From Streptomyces akebiae (GTDB taxonomy: Bacteria > Actinomycetota > Actinomycetes > Streptomycetales > Streptomycetaceae), in assembly GCF_019599145.1 (NCBI RefSeq), contig NZ_CP080647.1, positions 7,812,001-7,876,000 on the forward strand: a stretch of 64,000 nt of DNA. The letters run 5' to 3'. The translations under genes were made by a program, and so were the position numbers. Of the stretch, positions 63,577-64,000 are shown one piece after another. Numbering within the stretch: position 1 is the first letter of the stretch; every line of letters starts with the position of its first letter. The notes under the pieces are model-generated. The model was not told the origin of the DNA, searched no databases, and was given only the letters and a program-made list of their open reading frames with translations.

Positions 63577-64000
63577 TCACTCCCAGTCCCAGCCGATTCC
63601 CACGATCCCCGTCCGTACCCGGGGTTCGACGAGGTGCACCGAGCGGTGGAGGCCGCTCAGGGCGAGGTTCTGCCGGCCGCCGCGCGGGGCCGCGGCGGAG
63701 TGCTGGCTGAAGCGGTGGCAGCGCAGGGGCAGGGCACGTTCGTCGAAGCGGACCTGGAGGGCGTACTGGCCGCCCGTGGAGCGGAAGCCGCGGACGTACT
63801 CGGTGCAGACACCGGCCGTGCCGTCGTCGAAGCCGTAGCGGAAGAGGTGTGTGTCGCCGCTGCGCAGCCGGGTGTCGAAGAGCAGCTCGGCGACCAGGAC
63901 ACCGGTGTCCCGGTCCCAGCGCACCCGCCCGCTGCGGCAGTTCTCCAGGGCACGGACGCCCATCCGCTCCGGGGCGCAGCCCGGGTCGCCGTGGTGGACG
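63577..64000 (-). CDS. C-terminal part of a putative regulator-type protein, cut by window edge
   Basis: The minus-strand frame is open to the window end: upstream of Met at 63963 it continues with HHGDPGCAPERM. The visible 140 residues (MGVRALENCRSGRVRWDRDTG; LLFDTRLRSGDTHLFRYGFDDG; TEYVRGFRSTGGQYALQVRF) resemble C-terminal regions of Streptomyces proteins annotated as helix-turn-helix regulators. No DNA-binding domain is visible here. The 100-bp gap to the PfkB gene has no clear element. Confidence 0.55.
   Translation of the reverse strand, partial: VHHGDPGCAPERMGVRALENCRSGRVRWDRDTGVLVAELLFDTRLRSGDTHLFRYGFDDGTAGVCTEYVRGFRSTGGQYALQVRFDERALPLRCHRFSQHSAAAPRGGRQNLALSGLHRSVHLVEPRVRTGIVGIGWDWE

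Overview
This is about 64 kb of very GC-rich actinobacterial chromosome, almost certainly Streptomyces. Supporting signs are near-universal G/C third codon positions, many GTG starts and apparent leaderless starts, and genus-typical families: the XRE/DUF397/anti-sigma-like ATPase trio, DUF574 methyltransferase, a mycothiol-dependent maleylpyruvate isomerase-like protein, DUF6343, and TerD paralogues. From memory, the order coaE ... uvrB ... uvrA resembles the conserved S. coelicolor core region. I recognise no prophage, IS element, CRISPR array or canonical tRNA/rRNA gene.

Layout. 1-7 kb: the end of a PAC2-family gene, coaE, a TPR protein, an acyltransferase-like protein, a methyltransferase, DoxX, an S4 RNA-binding protein, a family 5 uracil-DNA glycosylase and a proline iminopeptidase. 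7-11 kb: a nucleobase/hydantoin-type transport and racemase operon with a divergent GntR/FCD regulator and a clear palindromic operator, then RidA. 11-13.3 kb: a short-chain dehydrogenase broken by two 1-nt shifts; a conserved protein of unknown function; and downstream of it an RNA that folds as a circularly permuted tRNA, which is the arrangement of bacterial Y RNA (YrlA). 13.3-24 kb: a FUSC protein, an amidohydrolase, an ABC exporter, the XRE/ATPase/DUF397 cluster, a DUF574 methyltransferase and a tyrosine-type phosphatase. 24-36.4 kb: a PEP-utilising phosphotransferase-like enzyme coupled to a membrane protein, a MocR regulator divergent from an AhpD-like protein, an orphan GltD, DUF1772, DUF2293, a kinase-like protein, a CBS protein, CorA and a methyltransferase. 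36.4-41.9 kb: psuG-psuK (pseudouridine catabolism), a VOC protein, ogt, a GDPD phosphodiesterase and an MHYT protein. 41.9-49.4 kb: uvrB, terD, a TerD/FtsK-like fusion, a riboswitch-preceded TerC and a Ca2+/H+ antiporter. 49.4-55.4 kb: an MFS carrier, an S66 peptidase, aroQ and a polar amino-acid ABC operon. 55.4-57.7 kb: a small accessory patch with a truncated metallo-hydrolase paralogue and a hydrolase/MarR pair. 57.7-64 kb: the intact metallo-hydrolase, an MDMPI-like protein, uvrA, a PfkB kinase and the end of a putative regulator.

Common threads. uvrA, uvrB and ogt, and more weakly terD, each carry a match to the mycobacterial RecA-independent (PafBC-type) DNA-damage promoter, tTGTCRGTG-N8-TAnnnT. 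This suggests one repair/stress regulon dispersed through the window. Gene 3' ends, mainly where genes converge, repeatedly carry short minisatellites (9-23 bp units) or strong hairpins.
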